Assembly (NCBI GenBank): GCA_009925905.1
Contig: RFPZ01000022.1
Span: forward strand, 1 to 16,572
Length of the DNA: 16,572 nt
DNA from: Candidatus Aquidulcis frankliniae
Lineage (GTDB): Bacteria > Chloroflexota > Limnocylindria > Limnocylindrales > Limnocylindraceae
Direction: 5' to 3'
Under the pieces are notes generated by a model that saw nothing but the letters and a program-made list of their open reading frames with translations, was not told the DNA's origin and searched no databases. Made by a program: the position numbers and the translations under genes. This document shows, in pieces, positions 1-6,228 of this stretch. The first letter of the stretch is position 1. Every line of letters starts with the position of its first letter.

Positions 1-1012
1 TTGCGATGGCCCCTGCCGCAGCCGGAAAGATCAGCCCGTACCCGATGCCGTAGAGCGCCATCGCCACCAAATCGATGGTGAGCGTTGGGCTAACGGCGAG
101 TAGGGTGAGCGCACCAACGAGTGCAGCAAGCCCAACCAGTGAGATGCCAAACGGGCCGCGCTTATCAACGCGCGTGGAGATCCTGCTTAACATCAGCGCA
201 ATCGCAATTGCGCCGAAGATCGTAAAGAGGCCGCCGCTCGCCCCCGCCGCATATCGCAACGCCGCCTCTTGCGAGCGCCCTTCGTCAAGTGCGCGTTGAA
301 TGAGACCGTCTTTAATGAAGCCGGTCACGGTCCCCACGGCAGCCTCAAGGCCGAAGATCGCCAACAGCGCAACTCGCACACGCGGCTCACTGAGGATACG
401 GCGCCACGCACCAACGGTTGGCCGCGTTGCTGGCGTCACCACCAGCGTCTCAGGAATTAGCGGCAAGACACCGGCGAGGCCGATGGCGATGAAGCCAGCG
501 ACCCCAAGGAAGACGGCGTTTACATCAAAGAGATTAGAGACGAGGGCGGCCGATGCGGGACCGAAGACGGCGGCGATGCCAATGAGCGCTCCAGCCCGGC
601 CAAGCGTTCGCCCGCGTTCACCAACAGGGGCGGCATCACCCAGGAGAGCGAAGAGCGCCGCGGCGAGCACGCCACCCGAAGCGCCGTGAACGACCCGCGC
701 AAGCAGGAAGAGGGCCAACGAATCGGCGAGGGCATACACCGCAATCGCGACAGGGCTGATAATCAGCGCGGCAACAACGACGCGGCGTCGGCCAATCCGG
801 TCAGCGAGGATGCCGCCGATCGGGTTGAAGGCGAGGTTCGCGAGTGAGTAGGCGGCGATGGCGATGCCAACTAGGAGCGGGGTGCCACCAAGCTCCTGCG
901 CACGTGGGCCAATCACCGGCAGCAGGGCGAAGTTGTCGATAAAGGCAAGGAAGATTGCCGCATAGATCGCCGCGCGGCTCCGTCGCGTGAGGGTTGGGGT
1001 GGTAGTCGTCAT
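1..1012 (-). CDS. MFS transporter (3' end cut by window edge)
   Basis: Integral membrane permease of the major facilitator superfamily, probably a proton-coupled exporter; substrate not predictable. The frame stays open from an ATG at 1012 to the left edge, giving 337 residues. Hydrophobic segments lie at about residues 14-34, 46-66, 78-96, 98-120, 140-160, 165-187, 213-232, 258-276, 288-308 and 312-335, so roughly the last two helices and the C-terminus are missing. The loop between helices 2 and 3 carries the MFS motif A (residues 66-77, GGILADRIGRRR), the best family marker. A hydrophilic loop at about 190-212 separates the two six-helix halves, as expected. No Shine-Dalgarno is seen; TGGGATGCT sits where an extended -10 would place transcription start at the ATG, so the mRNA may be leaderless. 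The gene is divergent from the metalloprotease gene at 1067. Confidence 0.9.
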   Translation of the reverse strand, partial: MTTTTPTLTRRSRAAIYAAIFLAFIDNFALLPVIGPRAQELGGTPLLVGIAIAAYSLANLAFNPIGGILADRIGRRRVVVAALIISPVAIAVYALADSLALFLLARVVHGASGGVLAAALFALLGDAAPVGERGRTLGRAGALIGIAAVFGPASAALVSNLFDVNAVFLGVAGFIAIGLAGVLPLIPETLVVTPATRPTVGAWRRILSEPRVRVALLAIFGLEAAVGTVTGFIKDGLIQRALDEGRSQEAALRYAAGASGGLFTIFGAIAIALMLSRISTRVDKRGPFGISLVGLAALVGALTLLAVSPTLTIDLVAMALYGIGYGLIFPAAAGAIA

Positions 1013-1066
1013 AGGTGAAGCATCCCACGCGCCGAGAGATGCCGCCCTCGTGCGAAACTCTGCACC
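1013..1066. promoter_or_regulatory. Divergent intergenic region with two possible extended -10 elements
   Basis: This 54-base gap separates two divergent genes. On the minus strand, TGG plus GATGCT (1019-1027) ends six bases before the MFS ATG. On the plus strand, TGC plus GAAACT (1051-1059) ends seven bases before the GTG at 1067. Neither start has a Shine-Dalgarno sequence. Both hexamers are poor matches to TATAAT, with only A at position 2 and T at position 6 conserved, so the assignment rests on position and on similar cases elsewhere in the window. Confidence 0.3.
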
Positions 1067-1768
1067 GTGAGCGCCCGACCGTATCGCCTGATTCGTAGCC
1101 CACGCGCGCGTCGCCTCACCTTGCGTATTGACCCAGAGCACGGCCTTGAGGCGGTGGTGCCCGAGCGATACAGCGAGGCGCGTGCGCGGCGCGACGTTGA
1201 GGCATTTATCGCATCGCGACTGAAGTGGATTGACCGCTCCCTTGCCGAAGTGACCTCCCGACGCGCCGCGCTGGGAACCGACGGACGATTAGCCATTGGC
1301 GGGCTCATCCCCTATGCCGGCCGACCACATCGCATTGTCGTGGGTACCGCCGCAAGCATCGCAGCGTTCAACGGCGAGATTCAGATCCCGGCGACGATCG
1401 CTGCTGATCCTGAGGTAGTGCGCCGTCGACTCTTGAGTTGGCTGCGCCGCCGCGCGCGCGCAATCGCCGAACAGATGATCGGTGTGTACGCCGTTGAGAT
1501 GCGGGTGAACCCCACGCGACTCCGTATCGGCGACCAGTCAACGCGCTGGGGGAGTGCCTCGGGTGACGGCACGATCTCGCTCTCGTGGCGACTCGTATTG
1601 GCGCCACCGTCGTGCTTTGAGGCGGTCGTTGTGCATGAGCTTGCTCACTTGCGCGCCAACGGACACGGCGCACGATTCCGCGCGGTGGTGGAGCGGCATC
1701 TCCCCGACGAGGCGGCGCGTATGCGCCAACTACAGCGGCTCGCCCCCGCGCTAGGCGCAGTTCGTTAG
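1067..1768 (+). CDS. YgjP-like (DUF45) zinc metallopeptidase
   Basis: Predicted cytoplasmic zinc-dependent hydrolase of the YgjP/DUF45 family (gluzincin-like, related to SprT/WLM peptidases); physiological substrate unknown. The 233-residue product shows the family layout. An N-terminal beta-rich half begins RPYRLIRSPRARR, with basic residues. A conserved segment at about 159-176 (TRWGSASGDGTISLSWRL) follows. The catalytic motif HELAH is at residues 190-194, with a third zinc ligand candidate, His200, in RANGHGARF. Length and motif spacing are normal for the family. The start is a GTG with no Shine-Dalgarno; no in-frame ATG exists upstream that keeps the alignment. No signal peptide or membrane segment is seen. 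The stop codon shares bases with the stop of the convergent DUF1801 gene. Confidence 0.88.
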   Translation: MSARPYRLIRSPRARRLTLRIDPEHGLEAVVPERYSEARARRDVEAFIASRLKWIDRSLAEVTSRRAALGTDGRLAIGGLIPYAGRPHRIVVGTAASIAAFNGEIQIPATIAADPEVVRRRLLSWLRRRARAIAEQMIGVYAVEMRVNPTRLRIGDQSTRWGSASGDGTISLSWRLVLAPPSCFEAVVVHELAHLRANGHGARFRAVVERHLPDEAARMRQLQRLAPALGAVR

Positions 1769-2163
1769 CGCGCCTTCTTCTTAGCCCGAGCGGCGACCCG
1801 CTCGTCGTGCCGGGCAATCGTGGCTCGGGTGATCCGCTTAATGAGCGCGATCGGCAACTGGTGGTCAGCGGTGAAGTGGATGGTTGTACCGACGACAGCA
1901 AAGTCGGCCAGCTCCTTTGTGAAGAGCTGAAAGGCGTATCCCGCATAAAGGCTGAGGCCACCGCGTCGTGCGCCAAAGTGGATGCGGCCACCGTTTGAGA
2001 ACTTCACAGCGGGCACCCGGTACGAAATCTCCTCCGTGCCGCCTGGCGCGGCCGATAGGATCGCGTCGCGAAGGCGTCGCAGGGCCTTTGCCTCCGGTAA
2101 GGGGAGTGCGTCGATGTAGGCGGAAACAGATGGGGCGGTATGTCGGGGCCAGGTTCCGGCCAT
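1765..2163 (-). CDS. DUF1801 (YdhG-like) family protein
   Basis: Small soluble protein of 132 residues in the DUF1801 / YdhG-like superfamily. Some members are annotated as iron chaperones, but that function is not established for this one. The family signature is visible: an N-terminal helix with SVSAYIDALP (residues 12-21), then EEISYRVPAVKF (45-56), then FGARRGGLSLYAG (63-75). The C-terminus is strongly basic (ERVAARAKKKAR). The start chosen is the ATG at 2163, preceded by AGGAG six bases upstream. The reading frame continues further upstream, but that stretch is the tRNA-Ala gene read as protein and should not be included. Its stop (TAA at 1767-1765) overlaps the stop of the opposing metalloprotease gene. 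It may be co-transcribed with the tRNA just upstream. Confidence 0.85.
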   Translation of the reverse strand: MAGTWPRHTAPSVSAYIDALPLPEAKALRRLRDAILSAAPGGTEEISYRVPAVKFSNGGRIHFGARRGGLSLYAGYAFQLFTKELADFAVVGTTIHFTADHQLPIALIKRITRATIARHDERVAARAKKKAR

Positions 2164-2189
2164 CGCAATCTCCTGCACTGCAAGGGGCT

Positions 2190-2265
2190 TGGTGGAGCTG
2201 AGGGGATTCGAACCCCTTACCTCGACAATGCGAATGTCGCGCTCTACCAATTGAGCTACAGCCCC
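2190..2265 (-). tRNA. tRNA-Ala (anticodon CGC)
   Basis: A full cloverleaf folds from the minus strand over 76 bases. The acceptor stem GGGGCTG pairs with CAGCTCC and includes the G3:U70 wobble pair that marks alanine tRNAs. The D stem is GCTC/GAGC. The anticodon stem CGACA/TGTCG encloses loop TTCGCAT with anticodon CGC, which reads GCG. A five-base variable loop is followed by the T stem AGGGG/CCCCT with loop TTCGAAT. The discriminator base is A and the 3' CCA is encoded in the DNA. A DUF1801 gene lies 26 bases downstream on the same strand. Confidence 0.97.
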
Positions 2266-2276
2266 AGCGGAGCGGC

Positions 2277-2285
2277 AGAATACCA
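2277..2285 (-). promoter_or_regulatory. Extended -10 promoter element for tRNA-Ala
   Basis: Read on the minus strand, the sequence is TGG followed by TATTCT, a good extended -10 (TGn plus a 4/6 match to TATAAT). It ends 11 bases before the first base of the mature tRNA, which would give a short 5' leader for RNase P to remove. No clear -35 is needed with an extended -10, and none was seen. Confidence 0.5.
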
Positions 2286-2295
2286 CGGCGACGGC

Positions 2296-2301
2296 TAGCA
2301 T
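2296..2301 (+). promoter_or_regulatory. Possible -10 element for a leaderless EamA transcript
   Basis: TAGCAT ends exactly six bases before the ATG at 2308, so transcription would start at or next to the start codon. The GGGG between them touches the ATG and is too close to act as a normal ribosome binding site. Confidence 0.35.
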
Positions 2302-2307
2302 CTGGGG

Positions 2308-3219
2308 ATGAACCCACTCGTCCTTGCCCTCATCTCTGCCGCCATGTGGGGCTGCACAGATCTGGTGACAAGCTATGTCGGGCGACGGATTGGCTCACTT
2401 CGGGTGGTGGTGATCGCAGTATCAACGTCGCTGCTGTTGGCCGGCTCGGTCGCAATTGCGCGCGGTGCACTCTCCACGAACTACGACCCTGCGATCGTTG
2501 GCGGCACACTCCTCTTAGGTGTCGCGGCGGGCGTGGCGTACATCGGCGTCTTCACGGCCTTTCGCCTCGGCCCACTCAGCGTCGTCTCTCCCACGATCTC
2601 GGCATACGGTGCGCTCGCCGCATTCCTCGCGGTGATCTTTCTCAACGAGCATCTAACGCCCGCCCATATTGGCGGTGTGATCGCCGTTGGGGTTGGGATC
2701 AGCCTCCTTGGCCTGCAGACGACGGGCACTGGACGCGATCGACGCGCCTCACTGGCAAGCCCTGGCGTGGCATTTGCCCTGGTTGGGCTCCTCTTCTTCG
2801 CCATCATCACGGTGCTTCTCACGATTCCTATCAAGGCGTATGGCTGGAGCACCGCGATCGCCCTCTCGCGAGTCGGCAACCTGGTCACGGTGTGGCTGAT
2901 CTTCCTCGCTCTCTTCAGGTATCGAGCACGTTTGCCGAAGTGGGGTCGCCATGACCTACTCGGGGAGGGGCAGCGCCTCGACCGTTTCGGCTTCGCACTC
3001 GCCACCCTTGTTGGGCTCGGCGACACGGTCGCTTTCTTTATCTTCGCCGCGGCGCTCGAGGAGGGGCCAACGTGGGCTGTCTCGCTCCTCAGCTCGCTCG
3101 GTCCGATCATCGTTGTGCTCGGTGGCCTATTCGGCTATCGCGAGCGGCTGCGCCGCCCCCAGGTGATCGGTCTCGGCGCACTCGCGGTGGGGTTGGTGCT
3201 CGCCACCCTCCCGGCATAG
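2308..3219 (+). CDS. EamA/DMT superfamily transporter
   Basis: Inner-membrane permease of the drug/metabolite transporter superfamily; substrate not predictable. The 303-residue product has about ten hydrophobic segments arranged as two EamA repeats. The first repeat ends near residue 137 with the typical FLNEHLTPAHIGGVIAVGVG stretch. The second ends with FGYRERLRRPQVIGLGALAV near residues 276-295. Both carry the acidic/basic residue cluster before the last helix of each repeat that is common in the family. A charged cytoplasmic loop at about 205-225 precedes the last helices. The start ATG has no proper Shine-Dalgarno; a -10-like hexamer six bases upstream suggests a leaderless mRNA. It is divergent from tRNA-Ala. 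No intrinsic terminator is visible before the next promoter, six bases after the stop. Confidence 0.9.
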   Translation: MNPLVLALISAAMWGCTDLVTSYVGRRIGSLRVVVIAVSTSLLLAGSVAIARGALSTNYDPAIVGGTLLLGVAAGVAYIGVFTAFRLGPLSVVSPTISAYGALAAFLAVIFLNEHLTPAHIGGVIAVGVGISLLGLQTTGTGRDRRASLASPGVAFALVGLLFFAIITVLLTIPIKAYGWSTAIALSRVGNLVTVWLIFLALFRYRARLPKWGRHDLLGEGQRLDRFGFALATLVGLGDTVAFFIFAAALEEGPTWAVSLLSSLGPIIVVLGGLFGYRERLRRPQVIGLGALAVGLVLATLPA

Positions 3220-3224
3220 CCCCC

Positions 3225-3253
3225 TTGCGTAAGTAGAACGCCTGTTCTATTAT
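3225..3253 (+). promoter_or_regulatory. Sigma-70-type promoter for the lipoprotein gene
   Basis: TTGCGT (3225-3230) and TATTAT (3248-3253) are separated by exactly 17 bases, giving one of the best -35/-10 pairs in the window. Transcription would begin near 3260, downstream of the ATG at 3252. That ATG therefore cannot be the start on this transcript, and the GTG at 3285 is favoured. A perfect palindrome fills the spacer and reaches the -10. Confidence 0.55.
3234..3249. promoter_or_regulatory. LexA-like (SOS box) palindromic operator
   Basis: The 16-base sequence TAGAACGCCTGTTCTA is a perfect inverted repeat of six bases around a four-base centre. Its core GAAC-N4-GTTC equals the core of the LexA operator known from Bacillus and Actinobacteria. 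It lies inside the promoter spacer and overlaps the first two bases of the -10, where repressor binding would block RNA polymerase. No lexA gene is in the window, so identity is inferred from the motif alone. Confidence 0.5.
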
Positions 3254-3284
3254 GAGGCGTAGGCGAGGGCAGTATCCTCACGAG

Positions 3285-3749
3285 GTGTTGCCCCATCTCG
3301 GCCCTCGCCTAACTCCTTCGCGTCGGTACCGCGCAACGCTCCTCTTTGTTCTCCCGCTGCTGTTCAGCGGCTGCTTCGGCTCGAGCACCGCTACACCGAC
3401 GCCCAGCCAGGCGGCCACCACCGTCATCTCGACTGAATACGGACGCGTCTGGGGGGCGCTCCCCGCGGACTTTCCTCTTCTGGCTGGCGGGCACGCGCTC
3501 GTGCGTCTTGACGTGCAGTCGAGCGGTGCGATCTGGAGTCAGATGGGCGTGAACGAAGCGACTGCAGCGGCGATTGACGAGCTGCGTCGACTGGCGTGGG
3601 ATGTGCAGGAGCCAACCGGCTCCGCAACTGCGCGTCGAATTACCGCCACGCGAAATCAGGGAGCGTGCACCCTCACCATCTTGGTGGAGCCGCTCGGCAC
3701 GCGCACCTCACTCGTCGTCTATCTTGGTGAGGGTTGCCCCAAGCCGTAG
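3285..3749 (+). CDS. Putative lipoprotein of unknown function
   Basis: Exported lipoprotein of about 154 residues, family not recognised. It has an N-terminal basic region (PSRRYR), a hydrophobic core (ATLLFVLPLLF) and a lipobox LFSGC with the lipidated Cys at residue 30 from the GTG start. A Ser/Thr/Pro-rich linker (SSTATPTPSQAAT) follows. The mature domain of about 110 residues has GALPADFPLLAGG near its start, a central DELRRLAWDV helix, and two further cysteines (in GACTL and GEGCPKP) that could form a disulfide. An in-frame ATG at 3252 would add 11 residues (MRRRRGQYPHE), but it overlaps the predicted -10, so the GTG (or the adjacent TTG at 3288) is preferred. Neither has a strong Shine-Dalgarno. 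Downstream by 18 bases is a membrane peptide gene, probably in the same transcript. The LexA-like operator suggests DNA-damage control, which is inference. Confidence 0.7.
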   Translation: MLPHLGPRLTPSRRYRATLLFVLPLLFSGCFGSSTATPTPSQAATTVISTEYGRVWGALPADFPLLAGGHALVRLDVQSSGAIWSQMGVNEATAAAIDELRRLAWDVQEPTGSATARRITATRNQGACTLTILVEPLGTRTSLVVYLGEGCPKP

Positions 3750-3767
3750 CCCGCTGAAGGAGGACTG

Positions 3768-3881
3768 ATGGCACCGAAGTTGAAGCGTCGCGAAATCGTT
3801 CTGCCGATCTTGCTGGTGGTAGGTCTCTTTGCGCTGACCTTTGCGCTCATCGCTGCGCAGGTCGCGGGGGCGAAGGCTTAG
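3768..3881 (+). CDS. 37-residue single-span membrane peptide
   Basis: A short reading frame with a very strong ribosome binding site: AAGGAGG at 3757-3763, five bases from the spacer end to the ATG. The product has a basic N-terminus (MAPKLKRRE), one hydrophobic segment of about 22 residues (IVLPILLVVGLFALTFALIAA) and a short tail QVAGAKA. This implies one transmembrane helix with the N-terminus in the cytoplasm by the positive-inside rule. It lies 18 bases after the lipoprotein gene on the same strand and presumably shares its promoter and LexA-like operator. Small SOS-induced membrane peptides (for example SidA of Caulobacter) inhibit division, but no sequence similarity is claimed here. 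The TAG stop shares bases with the TAA stop of the opposing gene. Confidence 0.65.
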   Translation: MAPKLKRREIVLPILLVVGLFALTFALIAAQVAGAKA

Positions 3882-4588
3882 CGCTTCCCCTTACGTCGCT
3901 CCGCTTCCATGCGGCGACGATCGCGCTCGGTTGGTTGATTCGGACTCATGGCGCGCAAGAAGCGCCCATACCAACCCGCAAATGCACCGGCCAGGATGCC
4001 CGCTGCAGCAACACCGTAAATATCACCGAGCATTGCGCCAGGGTTTCCAATGTTGGCAGTAATCCCGTCAAGGAGGCCTTTCACCGGATTGCCGCCAACG
4101 AGTGCCGACATGGCATCAGAGGAGCCGACGATTGCGGACGCCACGTAGGTGATGACACCGAAGATTCCACCGATCAGCCATGCGCCGCGGCGGGTGAGCA
4201 TGCCGCCAAGGAAGGCAACGACAAATGCAGGCGGTAGCAGGATTGACTGCACCGCTAGCTGCGCAATGTTTGACGAGAGCATGCCTGGCTGGAGCGCAAT
4301 GACCGTGGTGATGACGACCGCTGCGAGCGGCAGCACGAAGGCACGAGTTCGGATCAGCCGTGGTAGGTAGGCGAGGTCTTCGCGGATCGGCGCACGCCCG
4401 GCGGATGAACGGAGTGCAGCACGGAACCCAAGTCCGCCCGTGGCCGGTGCTGGTGCGGTGCTCTGGGGTGCACTGGCAGGAGCCTGTGGCGTGATGCCAA
4501 GTGCCTCTTGCTCGGCGCGCGCCTTGGCGGCCAGGCGGTTTCGGCGACGGGCCTCAGCTCTGTCTTTTGCGTGCTCTGGACTACTCAT
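3878..4588 (-). CDS. Four-TM membrane protein, unknown function
   Basis: Integral membrane protein of 236 residues not assigned to a family. The N-terminal 80 residues are hydrophilic: a charged, Arg/Ala-rich helix (residues 7-30), then an Ala/Pro/Thr-rich linker (35-52) and a basic stretch up to about 82. Four hydrophobic segments follow at about 83-100, 111-129, 136-154 and 190-208. Between the third and fourth is a Gly/Asn/Asp-rich loop. The C-terminus is strongly basic with a charged helix (PTERDRRRMEAERRKGKR). The ATG at 4588 is chosen because TAAGAT lies exactly six bases upstream, fitting a leaderless mRNA; a GTG two codons earlier (4594) is the alternative. No Shine-Dalgarno is evident. 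The gene is divergent from the secreted lamin-tail protein and convergent with the 37-residue peptide. Confidence 0.75.
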   Translation of the reverse strand: MSSPEHAKDRAEARRRNRLAAKARAEQEALGITPQAPASAPQSTAPAPATGGLGFRAALRSSAGRAPIREDLAYLPRLIRTRAFVLPLAAVVITTVIALQPGMLSSNIAQLAVQSILLPPAFVVAFLGGMLTRRGAWLIGGIFGVITYVASAIVGSSDAMSALVGGNPVKGLLDGITANIGNPGAMLGDIYGVAAAGILAGAFAGWYGRFLRAMSPNQPTERDRRRMEAERRKGKR

Positions 4589-4594
4589 GTCCAC

Positions 4595-4600
4595 ATCTTA
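4595..4600 (-). promoter_or_regulatory. Possible -10 element for a leaderless transcript
   Basis: On the minus strand TAAGAT is followed by six bases (GTGGAC) and then ATG at 4588. This spacing places the transcription start on the A of the start codon, matching the layout seen before the EamA gene. Confidence 0.4.
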
Positions 4601-4671
4601 GACGCGCGCGGTACGTAGCGCGTGACAACCTGCGCCAATCGCCCCCGCCTAGCCCCGCGATGGAGAACCGA

Positions 4672-6228
4672 ATGGCGAGATCTGCCCACCTTCGCGCAGT
4701 CGTGCTTGGGGTCACGATTCTGGTCCTTACGCACCTTTCACCGTCGCGCATTTACGCGTCGAGCCCAGACGCACTCCTAATCAGCAGTATCGCGACTGGC
4801 GGCAGCTCCGCTTCTGACGAATATGTTGTGATTGAGGGGGTAGGCTTCGGTGGCACGAGCATTGCCGACTACGAGTTGGTGTACATAACGGCGAGCGGCG
4901 CGACCACGCGACGTCTAGTCAGCTTTGAAGGTTCGGCACCACTTGCCAGTGGCGCGCGGCTGCTAGTGGCCAATAACCTTGGAACCTTTGCACTGAACTC
5001 GTTTGCCACGTGGAGTGAGGGGATCGCAGCATCTGGTGGTGCCGTACGTCTTCGCTTGCGCGCCAACCCAACGTTCATCGCTGACGCCGTTGCGTGGGGG
5101 AGCGCCACTCCAAGTGCCGGTGGCTTTGGTGCACCCGCGCCAGCGATGTCGTCGACAACCATGATTGAACGACAGCGCAGTGCCGAACGAGTCCCCATCA
5201 ATACTCAGAGCAACAGCACCGATTTCACCCTTGTGCCCCTCACGCCGCCGAACCTCACGCCTGAAGTTCCGAGTACGCCGCCACCAAGTCCAACGGCGAG
5301 CCCGACGCCAACAGTCGGACTCGTGACTCTCACGCCGACGGAGATTCGTGCCGCACCACTCAACAGCTCCGTTACCGTGCGCGGCACCGTGTCGGCGGCA
5401 CCTGGCGAGCTCGCCGAGGAGCGGCTCTTCTGCATTGAAGATGAAGGCACTGGCCTCGGGGTGTTCGTGCTCGCCCAAAGTGGCGATACCGACCTTGACC
5501 GAGGGGATGTTGTGACGATCACTGGAATGCTGACCTTGCGGCGGCAGGCACTCACACTCGTCGCCACAACGGTCGTGCAGATTGATGGGTCGGCCGACTC
5601 TCGAGCCGCGCTCGCCGTCGAGCCACCTACCCCAGGGGCGTGGGCTTGGGAGTCGTGGGAGGCGCGCACTATTGAAGTGCAGGGCGTTGTGAGCGGGGCG
5701 CCCAAGGATCTGGCTGGGGGGTCGCGCAGTGTGACTCTGCGCCTCGCAGGGGGAGGAGAGCTCCTGGTCGGGGTGGCTCCTCTCGTTGTCGGCGCAATCC
5801 CGCACGGGCTGCTCGTCGGCAAGCGTGCCGTCATGGTGCGAGGGGTGATGCACCAACGAGCGGGGGTCACAGGGGGCGGCTACCGTCTCTGGGCGCTTGC
5901 GGTCACCGCGGGCCCTGCGGCCGCTCCCCTTCGGGAGTCAACGGCCATCGTCGGAGGTCCACCGACTGCCGGGGGACTCGCATTCGTGCCTCTACTGCAG
6001 GTGGGGACCCCCTCGATCGCCGCCCCAACTGGGACTCAAGCGTGGTGGGCCCCTCAGGTCTCCCAAGCGCTCAGCGTTCGCGGCGGCAGCCTTGAATTGA
6101 AGGGCATTGAGGGGGCGGGGCTGGTCGTGCTGCCGGTGTGCGTGGGGGCACAGGTTGTGCCAGGGAGGATTCGTGCGGGGGGCATGGTTGACCGTGCGGG
6201 GCGTGCTCCCTATCCTCAACCGTGGTGA
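4672..6228 (+). CDS. Secreted lamin-tail domain protein with OB-like domains
   Basis: Predicted exported protein of 518 residues. A signal peptide fits residues 1-30: basic MARSAHLR, hydrophobic VVLGVTILVLT, probable cleavage near IYAS. Residues 33-168 look like a lamin-tail domain (LTD): an initial beta strand ALLISSI, then DEYVVIEG, ADYELVYI, LASGARLLVANN and DAVAWG. A Pro/Thr/Ser linker (190-215) follows. Residues 218-305 (VTVRGTVSAAPGEL, then DRGDVVTITGML) and 330-415 (IEVQGVVSG, then GKRAVMVRGVM) resemble repeated OB-fold modules. The last 100 residues are unrecognised. LTD and OB modules often accompany secreted nucleases or competence proteins, but no catalytic domain is present, so an adhesive or DNA-binding role is only a guess. 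The start is the ATG with GGAGA five bases upstream; an ATG four codons earlier is possible. GGG glycine codons become frequent in the last third. Confidence 0.78.
   Translation: MARSAHLRAVVLGVTILVLTHLSPSRIYASSPDALLISSIATGGSSASDEYVVIEGVGFGGTSIADYELVYITASGATTRRLVSFEGSAPLASGARLLVANNLGTFALNSFATWSEGIAASGGAVRLRLRANPTFIADAVAWGSATPSAGGFGAPAPAMSSTTMIERQRSAERVPINTQSNSTDFTLVPLTPPNLTPEVPSTPPPSPTASPTPTVGLVTLTPTEIRAAPLNSSVTVRGTVSAAPGELAEERLFCIEDEGTGLGVFVLAQSGDTDLDRGDVVTITGMLTLRRQALTLVATTVVQIDGSADSRAALAVEPPTPGAWAWESWEARTIEVQGVVSGAPKDLAGGSRSVTLRLAGGGELLVGVAPLVVGAIPHGLLVGKRAVMVRGVMHQRAGVTGGGYRLWALAVTAGPAAAPLRESTAIVGGPPTAGGLAFVPLLQVGTPSIAAPTGTQAWWAPQVSQALSVRGGSLELKGIEGAGLVVLPVCVGAQVVPGRIRAGGMVDRAGRAPYPQPW
6188..6216 (+). 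promoter_or_regulatory. Sigma-70-type promoter for the DUF5679 gene
   Basis: TTGACC (6188-6193) and TATCCT (6211-6216) are separated by exactly 17 bases and lie within the last codons of the lamin-tail gene. The predicted start of transcription is near 6223. This leaves an untranslated leader of about 130 bases before the DUF5679 ATG. Confidence 0.55.

Noticed and set aside
2164..2301. N-terminal extension of the DUF1801 reading frame up to 2301
   Set aside because: The extra residues are the tRNA-Ala gene translated in frame (the familiar AVAQLVER and GSNPLSS signature), and a good ribosome binding site sits before the ATG at 2163.
3252..3284. ATG at 3252 as lipoprotein start
   Set aside because: It overlaps the predicted -10 hexamer, adds an unusual MRRRRGQYPHE head before the signal peptide and has no ribosome binding site; kept only as an alternative.
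4963..5856. 297-codon minus-strand frame within the lamin-tail gene
   Set aside because: His/Arg/Ser-rich composition and no ribosome binding site; it mirrors the GC-rich plus-strand gene.
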